The notes: a model not told the origin generated them from the sequence alone. A stretch of 64,000 nucleotides of DNA from Maritalea porphyrae (GCF_027213965.1 NZ_JAPWGX010000002.1:781168-845167); one strand, 5' to 3'. Counted from the first letter of the stretch, positions 27,429 through 35,417 are shown. Translations and numbers: made by a program.

Positions 27429-27927
27429 CTGGTTGATGCTTGGCTTTGGGGTGTTGGTCTTGGGATTGCTCAATTTTGGCGTGGTGCAAAAAGAGCGGGT
27501 GATTGCCAATGGCGAGCTCGTTTATTTGGAGTTGCGGCCCGTTGATCCGCGATCATTGTTGCAGGGTGATTTTATGCGGCTCGGGTTCGAAGTTGAAAAT
27601 GTGGCGGCTGCTGAAATTGGTGCAAAAGTGCGCAACGGCAATATTGTGATCAGTCCGGACCAAAATGGTGTCGCGCAATTTGCGCGATTGGATGATGGTG
27701 CCGCGCTGGGCGATGCAGAATATTTGGTGCATTTCAGCAAAACCTCATCGCGTCCAACCTTGGTCCCCAATAGTTATTTGTTTCAGGAGGGGGAGGGCGA
27801 GGCCTTCTCCGAGGCAGAATATGCGGTTTTTGTTTTTGGTGCTGACCGGCGTGATTATGTACTACGCGGATTGGCGGACGAAAAGTTTCAACTGATCAAT
27901 CCACGTGAAACTTTGGGGTTTAAGTAG
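27421..27927 (+). CDS. GDYXXLXY-domain membrane-anchored protein
   Basis: This 168-residue protein has one N-terminal transmembrane segment (about 5-22) and a periplasmic domain. The motif QGDFMRLGFEV near residue 45 is the family's GDYXXLXY signature with Phe in place of the Tyr residues. CGCGGAGGTTG before the ATG provides the ribosome-binding site inside the DUF4401 gene. It ends the three-gene operon. The domain is named from sequence only and no activity is known. Confidence 0.82.
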   Translation: MRNWLMLGFGVLVLGLLNFGVVQKERVIANGELVYLELRPVDPRSLLQGDFMRLGFEVENVAAAEIGAKVRNGNIVISPDQNGVAQFARLDDGAALGDAEYLVHFSKTSSRPTLVPNSYLFQEGEGEAFSEAEYAVFVFGADRRDYVLRGLADEKFQLINPRETLGFK

Positions 27928-27981
27928 GCTAAGAATTGACCGGCTTTGTGCATCTTTATGTGGGCGCACGGAACGGATAGG

Positions 27982-28014
27982 GGCAAATGCGTTATTGACT
28001 CTTAAGCATTTGCC
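27982..28014. repeat. Perfect 9-bp inverted repeat upstream of the asd leader
   Basis: GGCAAATGC (27982-27990) and GCATTTGCC (28006-28014) are exact inverted copies separated by 15 bp. TTGACT at 27995-28000 lies in the spacer and could be a -35 element, so the repeat has the geometry of a repressor operator. There is no T-run after it, so it is not a terminator. Confidence 0.7.
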
Positions 28015-28022
28015 GTTAGAAA
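27995..28022 (+). promoter_or_regulatory. asd: Candidate promoter for the asd leader
   Basis: TTGACT (27995-28000) and TAGAAA (28017-28022) are separated by 16 bp, a fair vegetative promoter match. It overlaps the inverted repeat at 27982-28014 and would start an mRNA about 240 nt ahead of asd. Confidence 0.45.
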
Positions 28023-28060
28023 AGGCGACAGTTATTTTTTGACCAAAGTGTGAGCATTTG

Positions 28061-28168
28061 ATGCGCGTGTTTGTTAAAACAGCGATGAAGATGAAGACCA
28101 TGACCACCACCGGTGGCGTGGCCAAAGCACTTGCAACAACAAAAAAGACCACCACCAAAACCGTTTAA
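28061..28168 (+). CDS. Putative Thr/Lys/Met-rich leader peptide of asd
   Basis: This 35-codon ORF (ATG 28061, TAA 28166) encodes a peptide beginning MRVFVKTAMKMKTMTTTGG and ending TTKKTTTKTV. It has 11 Thr, 7 Lys and 4 Met: 22 of 35 residues are end products of the aspartate pathway that asd serves. It lies 102 bp ahead of asd in a structured leader. The composition is like that of classical attenuation leader peptides. The ribosome-binding site is weak (GTGTGAG), and an in-frame ATG at 28085 is an alternative start. Function as a leader is inference from composition and position; a chance ORF is possible. Confidence 0.5.
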   Translation: MRVFVKTAMKMKTMTTTGGVAKALATTKKTTTKTV

Positions 28169-28260
28169 CCGTCTTCCCTGGGCTTTCCCCCGACAGGGTG
28201 GAGGGTCAAAACGACGGCCGCAACGTTCTTAAAATGTTGTGCGGGGGGTGAAGACAAGGA
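28169..28260 (+). promoter_or_regulatory. asd: Structured asd 5' leader with competing hairpins
   Basis: Hairpin 1 pairs CCGTC (28169-28173) with GACGG (28213-28217), with inner CCCTG/CAGGG (28176-28180/28194-28198). Hairpin 2 pairs CCGCAACGTT (28218-28227) with AATGTTGTGCGG (28233-28244) with a two-base bulge. Alternatively GTCTTC (28171-28176) can pair with GAAGAC (28250-28255), with CCCCC/GGGGG inside, directly beside the asd AAGGA (28256-28260). Hairpin 1 and this long-range pairing exclude each other. No T-run is present, so any control would be at translation or via Rho. Together with the GDYXXLXY-asd interval, this explains the only gene-free stretch over 300 bp. Confidence 0.45.
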
Positions 28261-28270
28261 TCAAACGATT

Positions 28271-29308
28271 ATGGGTTACAAAGTAGCGGTTGTCGGCGCC
28301 ACAGGAAATGTGGGTCGCGAAATGCTTTCAATTTTGGCAGAACGTGGATTTCCTGCAGACGAAGTGGTTGCGATTGCATCATCTCGTTCGGTTGGGCGCG
28401 AAGTTTCATTTGGCGACAAAACGTTGAAGTGCAAAGATTTGCAGCACTTTGATTTCACGGGCGTTGATTTTGCTTTCATGTCTGCTGGCGGTACCATTTC
28501 AGAAAAATGGGCACCTATTATTGGCGCGCAAGGCTGCATCGTTATCGATAATTCGTCCGCATGGCGATACCACCAAGACGTTCCTTTGATCGTGCCTGAA
28601 GTGAATGCCCATGCGCTTGATACTTACATGGCCCTTAATGATCGTATGAACATTATCGCCAACCCGAACTGCTCGACAGCGCAGCTTGTTGTGGCACTAA
28701 AGCCCTTGCACGATTTTGCGAAAATCAAACGTATTGTGGTTTCGACTTATCAGTCTGTTTCTGGTTCAGGCAAAGAAGCTTCTGACGAGTTGTGGAACCA
28801 GACCAAAGGCATTTATGTGACCGACATGCCAACGCCGTCCGTTTACACAAAACAAATCGCTTTTAACGTGATCCCGCACATCGATGTCTTCATGGAAGAT
28901 GGGTACACTAAGGAAGAGTGGAAAGTTTTGGCTGAAACCAAAAAAATGCTCGACCCAAAAATCAAAGTGACATGCACGGCCGTGCGCGTGCCAGTGTTTG
29001 TTGGGCACTCTGAAGCCGTCAACATCGAGTTTGAGAACGAGATTACAGCCGACGAAGCGCGCAATATACTGCGTGAAGCACCTGGTGTTGCTGTTGTGGA
29101 TAGTCGTGAAGATGGTGGCTATATCACCCCTGTTGAAGCTGCGGGTGAAGATGCGACTTACATCAGTCGTATTCGTGAAGACGCAACGGTTGAGAACGGC
29201 CTGAACATTTGGGTTGTTTCAGACAATTTGCGCAAAGGCGCAGCGCTGAACACGATACAAATTGCTGAATGCATTATCGAGCGCGGATTGATGACCAAAG
29301 CGGCATAG
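28271..29308 (+). CDS. asd: Aspartate-semialdehyde dehydrogenase
   Basis: This 345-residue enzyme reduces aspartyl phosphate to aspartate semialdehyde, the branch precursor of lysine (and diaminopimelate), threonine and methionine. The N-terminal VAVVGATGNVGREML binds NADP. The nucleophile is C134 in NPNCSTAQL. STYQSVSGSGKEASDEL and ITADEARN segments belong to the dimerisation and substrate domain. AAGGA lies ahead of the ATG. It is preceded by an unusual leader (28061-28260) and followed by a terminator. Confidence 0.97.
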   Translation: MGYKVAVVGATGNVGREMLSILAERGFPADEVVAIASSRSVGREVSFGDKTLKCKDLQHFDFTGVDFAFMSAGGTISEKWAPIIGAQGCIVIDNSSAWRYHQDVPLIVPEVNAHALDTYMALNDRMNIIANPNCSTAQLVVALKPLHDFAKIKRIVVSTYQSVSGSGKEASDELWNQTKGIYVTDMPTPSVYTKQIAFNVIPHIDVFMEDGYTKEEWKVLAETKKMLDPKIKVTCTAVRVPVFVGHSEAVNIEFENEITADEARNILREAPGVAVVDSREDGGYITPVEAAGEDATYISRIREDATVENGLNIWVVSDNLRKGAALNTIQIAECIIERGLMTKAA

Positions 29309-29333
29309 GGTTCAACCAAGTTACTGGGAATTG

Positions 29334-29360
29334 AAGCCGGGCCTTGTGCTCGGCTTTTTT
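29334..29360 (+). terminator. Rho-independent terminator after asd
   Basis: AAGCCGGG pairs with CTCGGCTT (one wobble) around CCTTGTG, followed by TTTTTT. Confidence 0.8.
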
Positions 29361-29403
29361 CTTTGATCAATTGAGCTTAACTTTGGTTCCGTTAGGAAAA
29401 TCC

Positions 29404-29838
29404 TTGCTCCAATTACGCCTTGCGACTGATGCGGATATTGAAACGATTGCAGATATATTTTTGCGCTCGCGCCAAGTTGCTTTGCCGTTTTTGCCCTTTG
29501 TGCACACACCAGCAGAAGACCGAGCGCATATGTGTGAAATGTTGGGCCGGGGCCGCATCACGTTGGCGGTCAAGGATGAGAGGGTGGTTGGTTTTCTGGT
29601 GGATCTTGAGGGGTGGATTGCCCATCTATATTTGGATCCTGAGGTGCGTCGGCAAGGCGTTGGCGCTATGTTGCTGGATGAAGCAAAACAACGCCATGAC
29701 AGGTTAGAGCTTTGGTGTTTTCAACAAAATTGGGCCGCACGCGCGTTTTACGAAAAGAACGGCTTTGTCGCTGTAAAAGAAACCGACGGGGAGAATGAAG
29801 AAAAACTCCCCGATCGGTTGTATCGTTGGCAAAGCTAG
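29404..29838 (+). CDS. GNAT family N-acetyltransferase
   Basis: This is a 144-residue GCN5-related acetyltransferase. LYLDPEVRRQGVGAMLLDEA is the acetyl-CoA-binding motif A (RRQGVG as the Q/RxxGxG/A loop), and AARAFYEKNGF is motif B. The only start that fits the domain and has a good ribosome-binding site is TTG at 29404, with AGGA at 29394-29397 and a 6-nt spacer; this gives LQLRLATDADIE at the beginning. Longer readings from 29344 run through the asd terminator. The substrate is unknown. It is convergent with the carbonic anhydrase gene. Confidence 0.82.
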   Translation: MLQLRLATDADIETIADIFLRSRQVALPFLPFVHTPAEDRAHMCEMLGRGRITLAVKDERVVGFLVDLEGWIAHLYLDPEVRRQGVGAMLLDEAKQRHDRLELWCFQQNWAARAFYEKNGFVAVKETDGENEEKLPDRLYRWQS

Positions 29839-29845
29839 TGGTTGT

Positions 29846-30490
29846 TTAGCTGGCTTCAGGGCGCATAAAATCACCCGTTTCGCCGTCCATAACCCATAAT
29901 TCAGCAGTTGAGATATCAAACCAAGCGCCATGTAGGGACAGGGCATCTTGTTCGACCAATTCACCGATATAGGGGAACGACTTAAGGTTGTTGATGGATT
30001 GACGCACACCAACACGTTCAAGTGCTGTTTGCCGTTCGCCATCTGTCATGATGCCCGCGGCTGCCACTTGCTCGGCCACCGGGCCAAGTTGGCTCATCCA
30101 TTTGCCGATGAAATCACCTTCGTCCAGTTTGGTGTCGCCGCCTGAAAGTGCTGCGGCAATGCCACCGCACCGGCCGTGGCCCATGACAACGATATTGGAA
30201 ACGCCCAATCCTTTGACCGCAAATTCAATCGCTGCGGAGGTTGAGTGATGGCGGCCGTCTGGGGCGTATTCGGGCACCAAGTTTGCCACGTTTCGCACCA
30301 CAAACAATTCGCCAGGGTGGGCGCTGAAAATCATTTCAGGCGCTGCACGGCTGTCGCAACATGCGATGATCATTGTTGAAGGGGTTTGACCTTTTGAGGC
30401 CAGGTCCCGGATTTTTTCGCGCTCTTCAATAAAGCGGCCATCCATGAATTCACGATAACCGTTGAGCAATTTGGTCGGAAATTTGTTCAT
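29846..30490 (-). CDS. Beta-class carbonic anhydrase
   Basis: This 214-residue zinc enzyme interconverts CO2 and bicarbonate, supplying carboxylases. The zinc ligands are visible: C44 in ACCDSR (with the D46-R48 dyad), and H105 and C108 in GHGRCGG. The start at 30490 (MNKFPTKLLNGYREF) matches the family beginning. Nine upstream codons to 30517 are not included. The ribosome-binding site is weak. The neighbouring genes give no specific clue to its role. Confidence 0.93.
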   Translation of the reverse strand: MNKFPTKLLNGYREFMDGRFIEEREKIRDLASKGQTPSTMIIACCDSRAAPEMIFSAHPGELFVVRNVANLVPEYAPDGRHHSTSAAIEFAVKGLGVSNIVVMGHGRCGGIAAALSGGDTKLDEGDFIGKWMSQLGPVAEQVAAAGIMTDGERQTALERVGVRQSINNLKSFPYIGELVEQDALSLHGAWFDISTAELWVMDGETGDFMRPEAS

Positions 30491-30618
30491 AGGTTTTCCG
30501 AATACAGCTAAATCCAAAATATTTCAATGCATCAAAAGTGGCATCTGACCTGCAAAAAACGAATAACTTGCAAAAGTTCTCAATTCGTTGAAAAAGTGAG
30601 GAGATTAATGGAGTTTTT

Positions 30619-30825
30619 ATGCAGATCTATCGCTTTATAACCAATGATGACGACAGCCAATTTTGCAAACGGGTGAGCAAAGCCCTCAGCGAAGGTTGGG
30701 CGCTTTATGGGGAACCAAAATATGTTTTTGATGCTGAAGAAAACAAGATGCGATGCGGGCAAGCGGTCACAAAACAAGTGGCTGACCAGCCGTTTGATAT
30801 GGAAAAAGCCTTGACAGAATACTAG
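30619..30825 (+). CDS. DUF1737 family small protein
   Basis: This 68-residue protein, beginning MQIYRFITNDDDSQFCKRVS with LSEGWALYGEP in the centre, fits DUF1737, a short cytoplasmic domain of unknown function in which the central GW.L.G motif is conserved. The gene is divergent from the carbonic anhydrase gene, and the sdh upstream region begins just after its stop. Confidence 0.75.
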   Translation: MQIYRFITNDDDSQFCKRVSKALSEGWALYGEPKYVFDAEENKMRCGQAVTKQVADQPFDMEKALTEY

Positions 30826-30844
30826 AGCCAGATGCAATTGGCGC

Positions 30845-30873
30845 AAGGTTAACCTTTGTTTACCTATAGGTAA
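30845..30873. promoter_or_regulatory. Two adjacent palindromes upstream of sdhC
   Basis: AAGGTTAACCTT (30845-30856) is a perfect 12-bp palindrome, and TTACCTATAGGTAA (30860-30873) is a perfect 14-bp palindrome, separated by three bases. They lie about 130 bp before sdhC, where a promoter would be expected. The core TTACCTATAGG recurs upstream of mdh at 37715-37725. They look like binding sites for a dimeric regulator, which cannot be named from sequence. Confidence 0.5.
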
Positions 30874-30999
30874 TGTAGGGTCTCCGACTTAAGAACAAGG
30901 CTCGTTTCTTTGACGAATCTGTCAATGACGAGTAGATGTTTCAGTGTCTTTGCATTTTTGGCAAGGACTTAACGCAAAAGATCAAGAGGCCCTGTCGCA

Positions 31000-31377
31000 A
31001 TGGCTGAACCTAATCGACCTCTCTCGCCGCACCTGCAAATCTATAAATTCGAGATCACGATGGCCATGTCCATTGTGCACAGAATTACGGGTACAGGGCT
31101 TTATTTTGGCACAGCATTGCTCGCGTGGTGGTTCGCCGCCGCAGCGATTGGCGATGGCGCTTTTGATATGGCGCAGGGCTTTTTCAACCACTGGTTTGGC
31201 CGGCTGATCTTGATCGGCTACACATGGGCCTTGTTCCATCACATGCTTGGTGGCTTGCGTCACTTTGTTTGGGACATGGGCAAAGGCTATGGTCCGGAAC
31301 GTTACACATATGGTTGGCTCACGCTGGCTGGTGGCGTTGTGTTGACCGCCCTGTTGTGGCTGTTCGTTTTAATCTAG
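31000..31377 (+). CDS. sdhC: Succinate dehydrogenase cytochrome b556 subunit SdhC
   Basis: This 125-residue inner-membrane subunit anchors SDH (complex II) and binds haem b and ubiquinone. RPLSPHLQIYKFEITMAMSI with SIVHRITG is the SdhC signature. Three hydrophobic segments lie near 26-50, 62-85 and 102-123. ALFHHMLGGLRH contains the histidine expected to ligate haem. It is the first gene of sdhCDA-(DUF3052)-sdhB. Confidence 0.95.
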   Translation: MAEPNRPLSPHLQIYKFEITMAMSIVHRITGTGLYFGTALLAWWFAAAAIGDGAFDMAQGFFNHWFGRLILIGYTWALFHHMLGGLRHFVWDMGKGYGPERYTYGWLTLAGGVVLTALLWLFVLI

Positions 31378-31392
31378 TTCCTTGGGAGGCTG

Positions 31393-31776
31393 ATGATGAG
31401 TTATCGTACCCCTTATTCGCGGGTCACAGGCCTTGGTTCTGCCAAGGAAGGCACCGGACATTTTTGGACCCAGCGCATGACCGCTGTGGCAAATGTGCCG
31501 TTGATGCTGTTTTTGGTTTGGTTGGTTGTTTCGCTGATCGGCGCGGACCGCGCACAGATGCTTGAGACATTTTCTAACCCGGTTATTACGGCTTTTACTA
31601 TTTTGACGGTGGTGAGCGCATCAATCCATATGCGTTTGGGTTTGCAGGTGGTCATTGAAGACTATGTGCAAGCTGAAGGCAGCAAACTGGTTTTGATTTT
31701 GCTGAATACATTCTTTTCCTATGGCGTCGCTGCGGTTGCAGTTGTTTCGCTTCTTAAACTGAGTTTTGGGGGCTAA
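31393..31776 (+). CDS. sdhD: Succinate dehydrogenase membrane anchor SdhD
   Basis: This 127-residue hydrophobic subunit forms the complex II anchor with SdhC. Three transmembrane segments lie near 32-53, 63-85 and 100-124. SASIHMRLGLQVVIEDYV carries the conserved His and the quinone-site Asp-Tyr. GGGAGG precedes tandem ATG codons (31393 and 31396), either of which may be used. The gap to sdhC is 15 bp. Confidence 0.94.
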   Translation: MMSYRTPYSRVTGLGSAKEGTGHFWTQRMTAVANVPLMLFLVWLVVSLIGADRAQMLETFSNPVITAFTILTVVSASIHMRLGLQVVIEDYVQAEGSKLVLILLNTFFSYGVAAVAVVSLLKLSFGG

Positions 31777-31782
31777 GACCTG

Positions 31783-33588
31783 ATGGCACGCAAGGGTTCT
31801 TACGAAATTATCGATCACGCATTTGACGTGGTTGTTGTTGGCGCTGGTGGCGCTGGGTTGCGCGCAACGCTTGGTATGGCTGAGCAGGGTTTGCGCACCG
31901 CTTGTATCTCTAAAGTATTCCCAACCCGCTCGCACACGGTTGCGGCGCAGGGTGGCATTGCAGCTTCTTTGTCCAATATGGGGCCAGATAGTTGGCAGTG
32001 GCATATGTATGACACCGTCAAGGGTTCCGATTGGCTTGGGGACAATGATGCGATGGAATATCTCGCGCGGGAAGCCCCCGCAGCGGTTTATGAGCTTGAG
32101 CATTATGGCGTGCCATTCTCGCGGACAGAAGAGGGTAAGATCTACCAACGTCCGTTTGGTGGGCACATGCAAAACTTTGGCGAAGGCCCACCGGTGCAGC
32201 GCACGTGTGCTGCGGCTGACCGGACAGGCCACGCGATTTTGCATACGCTTTACGGCCAGTCTTTGCGCAATAATGCTGAGTTTTTCATCGAGTATTTCGC
32301 AACTGATTTGTTGATGAGCGAAGATGGCGAATGTATTGGCGTAATTGCTTGGAAATTGGACGATGGCACCATCCACCGTTTCCGCGCCAAACAAACAGTT
32401 TTGGCAACGGGCGGTTATGGCCGTGCTTACTTTTCTGCAACCTCTGCGCATACCTGCACAGGTGATGGTGGCGGCATGGTGGCCCGCGCGGGACTGCCTT
32501 TGCAGGATATGGAATTCGTTCAGTTCCACCCAACCGGCATTTATGGCGCTGGCGTGTTGATTACTGAAGGCGCGCGCGGCGAGGGTGGTTATGTCACCAA
32601 CTCCGAAGGCGAGCGCTTTATGGAGCGTTATGCACCAAACGCGAAAGACTTGGCGTCACGTGATGTGGTTTCACGTTGCATGACCATGGAAATTCGTGAA
32701 GGTCGTGGCGTTGGTCCCAACAAAGACCATATCTATTTGCACCTTGATCACCTTGATCCAGCGGTATTGGCTGAGCGTTTGCCGGGCATTACTGAAAGCG
32801 CAAAAGTTTTCGCTGGCGTTGATCTGACCAAAGAGCCAATTCCGGTTATTCCAACGGTTCACTACAATATGGGCGGTATTCCGACCAATTATTGGGGCGA
32901 AGTGTTAAACCCAACCGCTGAGAACGAAGACGCGATTGTGCCCGGCCTTATGGCTGTGGGCGAAGCGGGTTGTGCATCAGTTCATGGGGCAAACCGTTTA
33001 GGTTCAAACTCACTGATCGATCTGGTGGTGTTTGGCCGTGCAGCGGCGATTAAAGCGGGCAAGGTGGTTGATCCAGAAACACCAGTGCCTGACGTTAATC
33101 CAACCAGCGAAGAAAAAGCATTGGATCGCTTGGATCGCTTGCGCTACGCGGATGGTAAAACTCCAACTGCTGCGCTGCGCGACAAGATGCAACGCACCAT
33201 GCAAGAAGACGCAGCTGTTTTCCGGACTGAGGAGACTTTGCAGTCTGGCGTGAAACGCATGACTGGCATTTTCAAAGAAATGGGCGACGTGAAAGTTCAC
33301 GACCATTCCATGATTTGGAACACGGATTTGGTGGAGACCCTAGAGCTTGAAAACTTGATGGCAAACGCTTTGACCACTGTGGTGTCAGCTGAAGCCCGTC
33401 AAGAAAGTCGCGGCGCCCATGCACGTGAAGACTATCCGGACCGGAACGACAAAACATGGCGCAAGCACACCATTTCTCGCCTTGATGAAAATGGCAATGT
33501 GGCATTGAGCTATCGCGGTGTTCATGTTGATCCGCTGACCGAAGATGTTGACTTGAAAAAGATCGCGCCTAAAGCGCGGGTCTATTAA
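31783..33588 (+). CDS. sdhA: Succinate dehydrogenase flavoprotein subunit SdhA
   Basis: This 601-residue subunit oxidises succinate to fumarate. [19 protein letters not shown] binds FAD, and H51 in [11 protein letters not shown] is the covalent FAD-attachment histidine. [11 protein letters not shown] and [19 protein letters not shown] are catalytic and FAD segments. The C-terminus [20 protein letters not shown] is typical. It starts six bases after sdhD. Flavinylation may need the SDHAF4-like protein at 962-1156. Confidence 0.98.
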   Translation: MARKGSYEIIDHAFDVVVVGAGGAGLRATLGMAEQGLRTACISKVFPTRSHTVAAQGGIAASLSNMGPDSWQWHMYDTVKGSDWLGDNDAMEYLAREAPAAVYELEHYGVPFSRTEEGKIYQRPFGGHMQNFGEGPPVQRTCAAADRTGHAILHTLYGQSLRNNAEFFIEYFATDLLMSEDGECIGVIAWKLDDGTIHRFRAKQTVLATGGYGRAYFSATSAHTCTGDGGGMVARAGLPLQDMEFVQFHPTGIYGAGVLITEGARGEGGYVTNSEGERFMERYAPNAKDLASRDVVSRCMTMEIREGRGVGPNKDHIYLHLDHLDPAVLAERLPGITESAKVFAGVDLTKEPIPVIPTVHYNMGGIPTNYWGEVLNPTAENEDAIVPGLMAVGEAGCASVHGANRLGSNSLIDLVVFGRAAAIKAGKVVDPETPVPDVNPTSEEKALDRLDRLRYADGKTPTAALRDKMQRTMQEDAAVFRTEETLQSGVKRMTGIFKEMGDVKVHDHSMIWNTDLVETLELENLMANALTTVVSAEARQESRGAHAREDYPDRNDKTWRKHTISRLDENGNVALSYRGVHVDPLTEDVDLKKIAPKARVY

Positions 33589-33616
33589 GGGAATGGGTTA
33601 GGCAAAGGCGGTCAAC

Positions 33617-34060
33617 GTGGTTGCGCAACAAGGATATTCCGGCACACCATTGCCCAAGAAATTGGGCCTAAGAGATGGACAGCGGGTATTGTTCTTGAAC
33701 TTGCCTGCTACACAGATCGCCTTGCAAGACGCCTGCCAATTCCAAGAACTGACCCTAAGCGATTGGGATGGGTTGGTGGCCTTGAAAATGGGATATGATG
33801 TTATTCATGGTTTCACCATGTCCCACGTCGAAATGAAAGTTAATCTGGAGCGTTTGCAAAGCCTTATTGCCCCAGACGGTATGATTTGGATTTCTTGGCC
33901 CAAAAAGGCCTCGAAAATTAAGACAGATATCACCGAGGATGTGGTACGCGCTGAGGCGCTTTCACTTGATTTGGTGGATGTAAAAGTTTGTGCGGTTGAT
34001 GCGATTTGGTCAGGGTTGAAACTGGTCATACGCAAAGAAAGGCGGCACTTGCATGGATAA
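33617..34060 (+). CDS. DUF3052 family protein inside the sdh operon
   Basis: This 147-residue soluble protein begins with GTG in the annotated frame and contains GYSGTPLPKKLGL near the N-terminus. WISWPKKASKIKTDITEDVV and LVDVKVCAVDAIWSGLKLV follow; these are the conserved DUF3052 segments. The function is unknown. It lies 28 bp after sdhA and 18 bp before sdhB, on the same strand, so it is almost certainly co-transcribed with the SDH subunits. Whether it takes part in SDH assembly is a hypothesis from position only. Confidence 0.82.
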   Translation: MVAQQGYSGTPLPKKLGLRDGQRVLFLNLPATQIALQDACQFQELTLSDWDGLVALKMGYDVIHGFTMSHVEMKVNLERLQSLIAPDGMIWISWPKKASKIKTDITEDVVRAEALSLDLVDVKVCAVDAIWSGLKLVIRKERRHLHG

Positions 34061-34078
34061 GATTGGGAGCTCCCTCTG

Positions 34079-34855
34079 ATGGTACAACTGACACTGCCGA
34101 AAAACTCGCAGCCGACCAAAGGCAAGACGTGGCCAAAGCCATCTGGTGCGAATGTGCGCGAGTTCCATATCTATCGGTTTGATCCTGATAGTGGCGACAA
34201 TCCACGGATCGACACGTTCTTTGTTGATTTGGATGATTGCGGCCCGATGGTTTTGGATGCGCTTTTGTATATCAAAGACAAAATCGATCCGACCCTAACG
34301 TTGCGTCGCTCTTGTCGTGAAGGGATTTGTGGATCGTGCGCGATGAATGTCGGCGGCATGAACACACTGGCCTGTACCAAAGGTATGGACGAGTTTGACG
34401 GCCCAATTGCTGTTTATCCGCTGCCTCATATGCCTGTGGTCAAGGATTTGGTGCCAGATCTAACCAATTTCTACGCTCAGCACCGCTCAATTGAGCCATG
34501 GCTCAAAACCAAGTCGCCTGAACCGCAGGCAGAGTGGTTGCAAGCCCGGGAAGATCGCGAAAAGCTTGATGGGCTTTACGAGTGCATTCTTTGTGCATGT
34601 TGTTCAACATCATGCCCAAGCTATTGGTGGAATGGCGACCGCTATTTAGGCCCAGCTGTTTTGTTGCAAGCCTATCGCTGGTTGATTGATAGCCGGGATG
34701 AAGCAACAGGCGAGCGTTTGGACGATTTGGAAGATCCTTTCCGTCTATATCGTTGCCACACTATTATGAACTGCACCAATACTTGCCCTAAGGGTTTGAA
34801 CCCAGCCAAGGCGATTGGTGAGATCAAAAAGATGATGGTTGAGCGTCGGGTTTAG
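34079..34855 (+). CDS. sdhB: Succinate dehydrogenase iron-sulfur subunit SdhB
   Basis: This 258-residue subunit passes electrons from FAD to ubiquinone through three clusters. [16 protein letters not shown] and a downstream Cys hold [2Fe-2S]. [12 protein letters not shown] holds [4Fe-4S]. [17 protein letters not shown] supplies the remaining ligands, including those of [3Fe-4S]. The length is normal. A terminator at 34882-34912 ends the operon. Confidence 0.98.
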   Translation: MVQLTLPKNSQPTKGKTWPKPSGANVREFHIYRFDPDSGDNPRIDTFFVDLDDCGPMVLDALLYIKDKIDPTLTLRRSCREGICGSCAMNVGGMNTLACTKGMDEFDGPIAVYPLPHMPVVKDLVPDLTNFYAQHRSIEPWLKTKSPEPQAEWLQAREDREKLDGLYECILCACCSTSCPSYWWNGDRYLGPAVLLQAYRWLIDSRDEATGERLDDLEDPFRLYRCHTIMNCTNTCPKGLNPAKAIGEIKKMMVERRV

Positions 34856-34881
34856 TCTGAGTGGATCATCGATACAATTCG

Positions 34882-34912
34882 AAAAAGTCGCCCCCAAAGG
34901 GTGACTTTTTCT
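34882..34912 (+). terminator. Terminator of the sdh operon
   Basis: AAAAAGTCGCCC pairs with GGGTGACTTTTT (one wobble) around a five-base loop and ends in a T-run. Confidence 0.88.
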
Positions 34913-34929
34913 GTTTTAAAGGTTGAATT

Positions 34930-35412
34930 ATGAGAAATATCGCATGGATCTTAATTCTGTTTTGCTCGTTCAGCGCAGCACACGCAGATGATGCATTGCG
35001 CCAGAAATTGGCAGCGCAGGTTGTTGAGCAAACAACAACGGGGGCAATGGTTGATCAAATGGTGGACGCGATTTGGCCAACTTTGAAAGCCAGTATCGTT
35101 GATAGAAGCAAGAATCCGAGCGAAGATGATCTTGCCGAAATGAAAATGGAATATGCAAAACTGGTTGAGGAAATGATAGGATCAGTTATTGGCGACGTGA
35201 CTGAATTTTATGCCGAAAACTATACCGAGCAAGAATTGGAGGACTTGATCACATTCTATCAGTCTGAATTGGGTCAGAAAACGCTGACAAACGCGCCAAA
35301 GCTAATGAGCGAGATTATGCCAAACATGATGCAAAAATTGCAGCAGGAATTGCCGCATACAATGCAAAAGTTCTATGCGTTGGCAGAGGAAAAGGGATTG
35401 GTTGAGGGCTAA
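34930..35412 (+). CDS. Exported DUF2059 protein
   Basis: This 160-residue protein has a signal peptide (MRNIAWILILFCSFSAAHA, cleavage after AHA at about 19) and a helical periplasmic domain. YAENYTEQELEDLITFYQSE and LGQKTLTNAPKLMSE are the conserved core of DUF2059, of unknown function. The following small gene starts six bases after its stop, so the pair is probably co-transcribed. Confidence 0.85.
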   Translation: MRNIAWILILFCSFSAAHADDALRQKLAAQVVEQTTTGAMVDQMVDAIWPTLKASIVDRSKNPSEDDLAEMKMEYAKLVEEMIGSVIGDVTEFYAENYTEQELEDLITFYQSELGQKTLTNAPKLMSEIMPNMMQKLQQELPHTMQKFYALAEEKGLVEG

Positions 35413-35417
35413 AGTCT

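Noticed and set aside
27862..28158. 98-codon minus-strand ORF across the asd leader
   Set aside because: Its Val-rich start is simply the complement of the Thr/Lys codons of the leader ORF. It overlaps the end of the GDYXXLXY gene and has no independent support.
31621..32529. 302-codon minus-strand ORF opposite sdhD/sdhA
   Set aside because: Lies antisense to strongly conserved SDH genes. The translation is Cys/His/Arg-rich with no recognisable domain, typical of a shadow frame.
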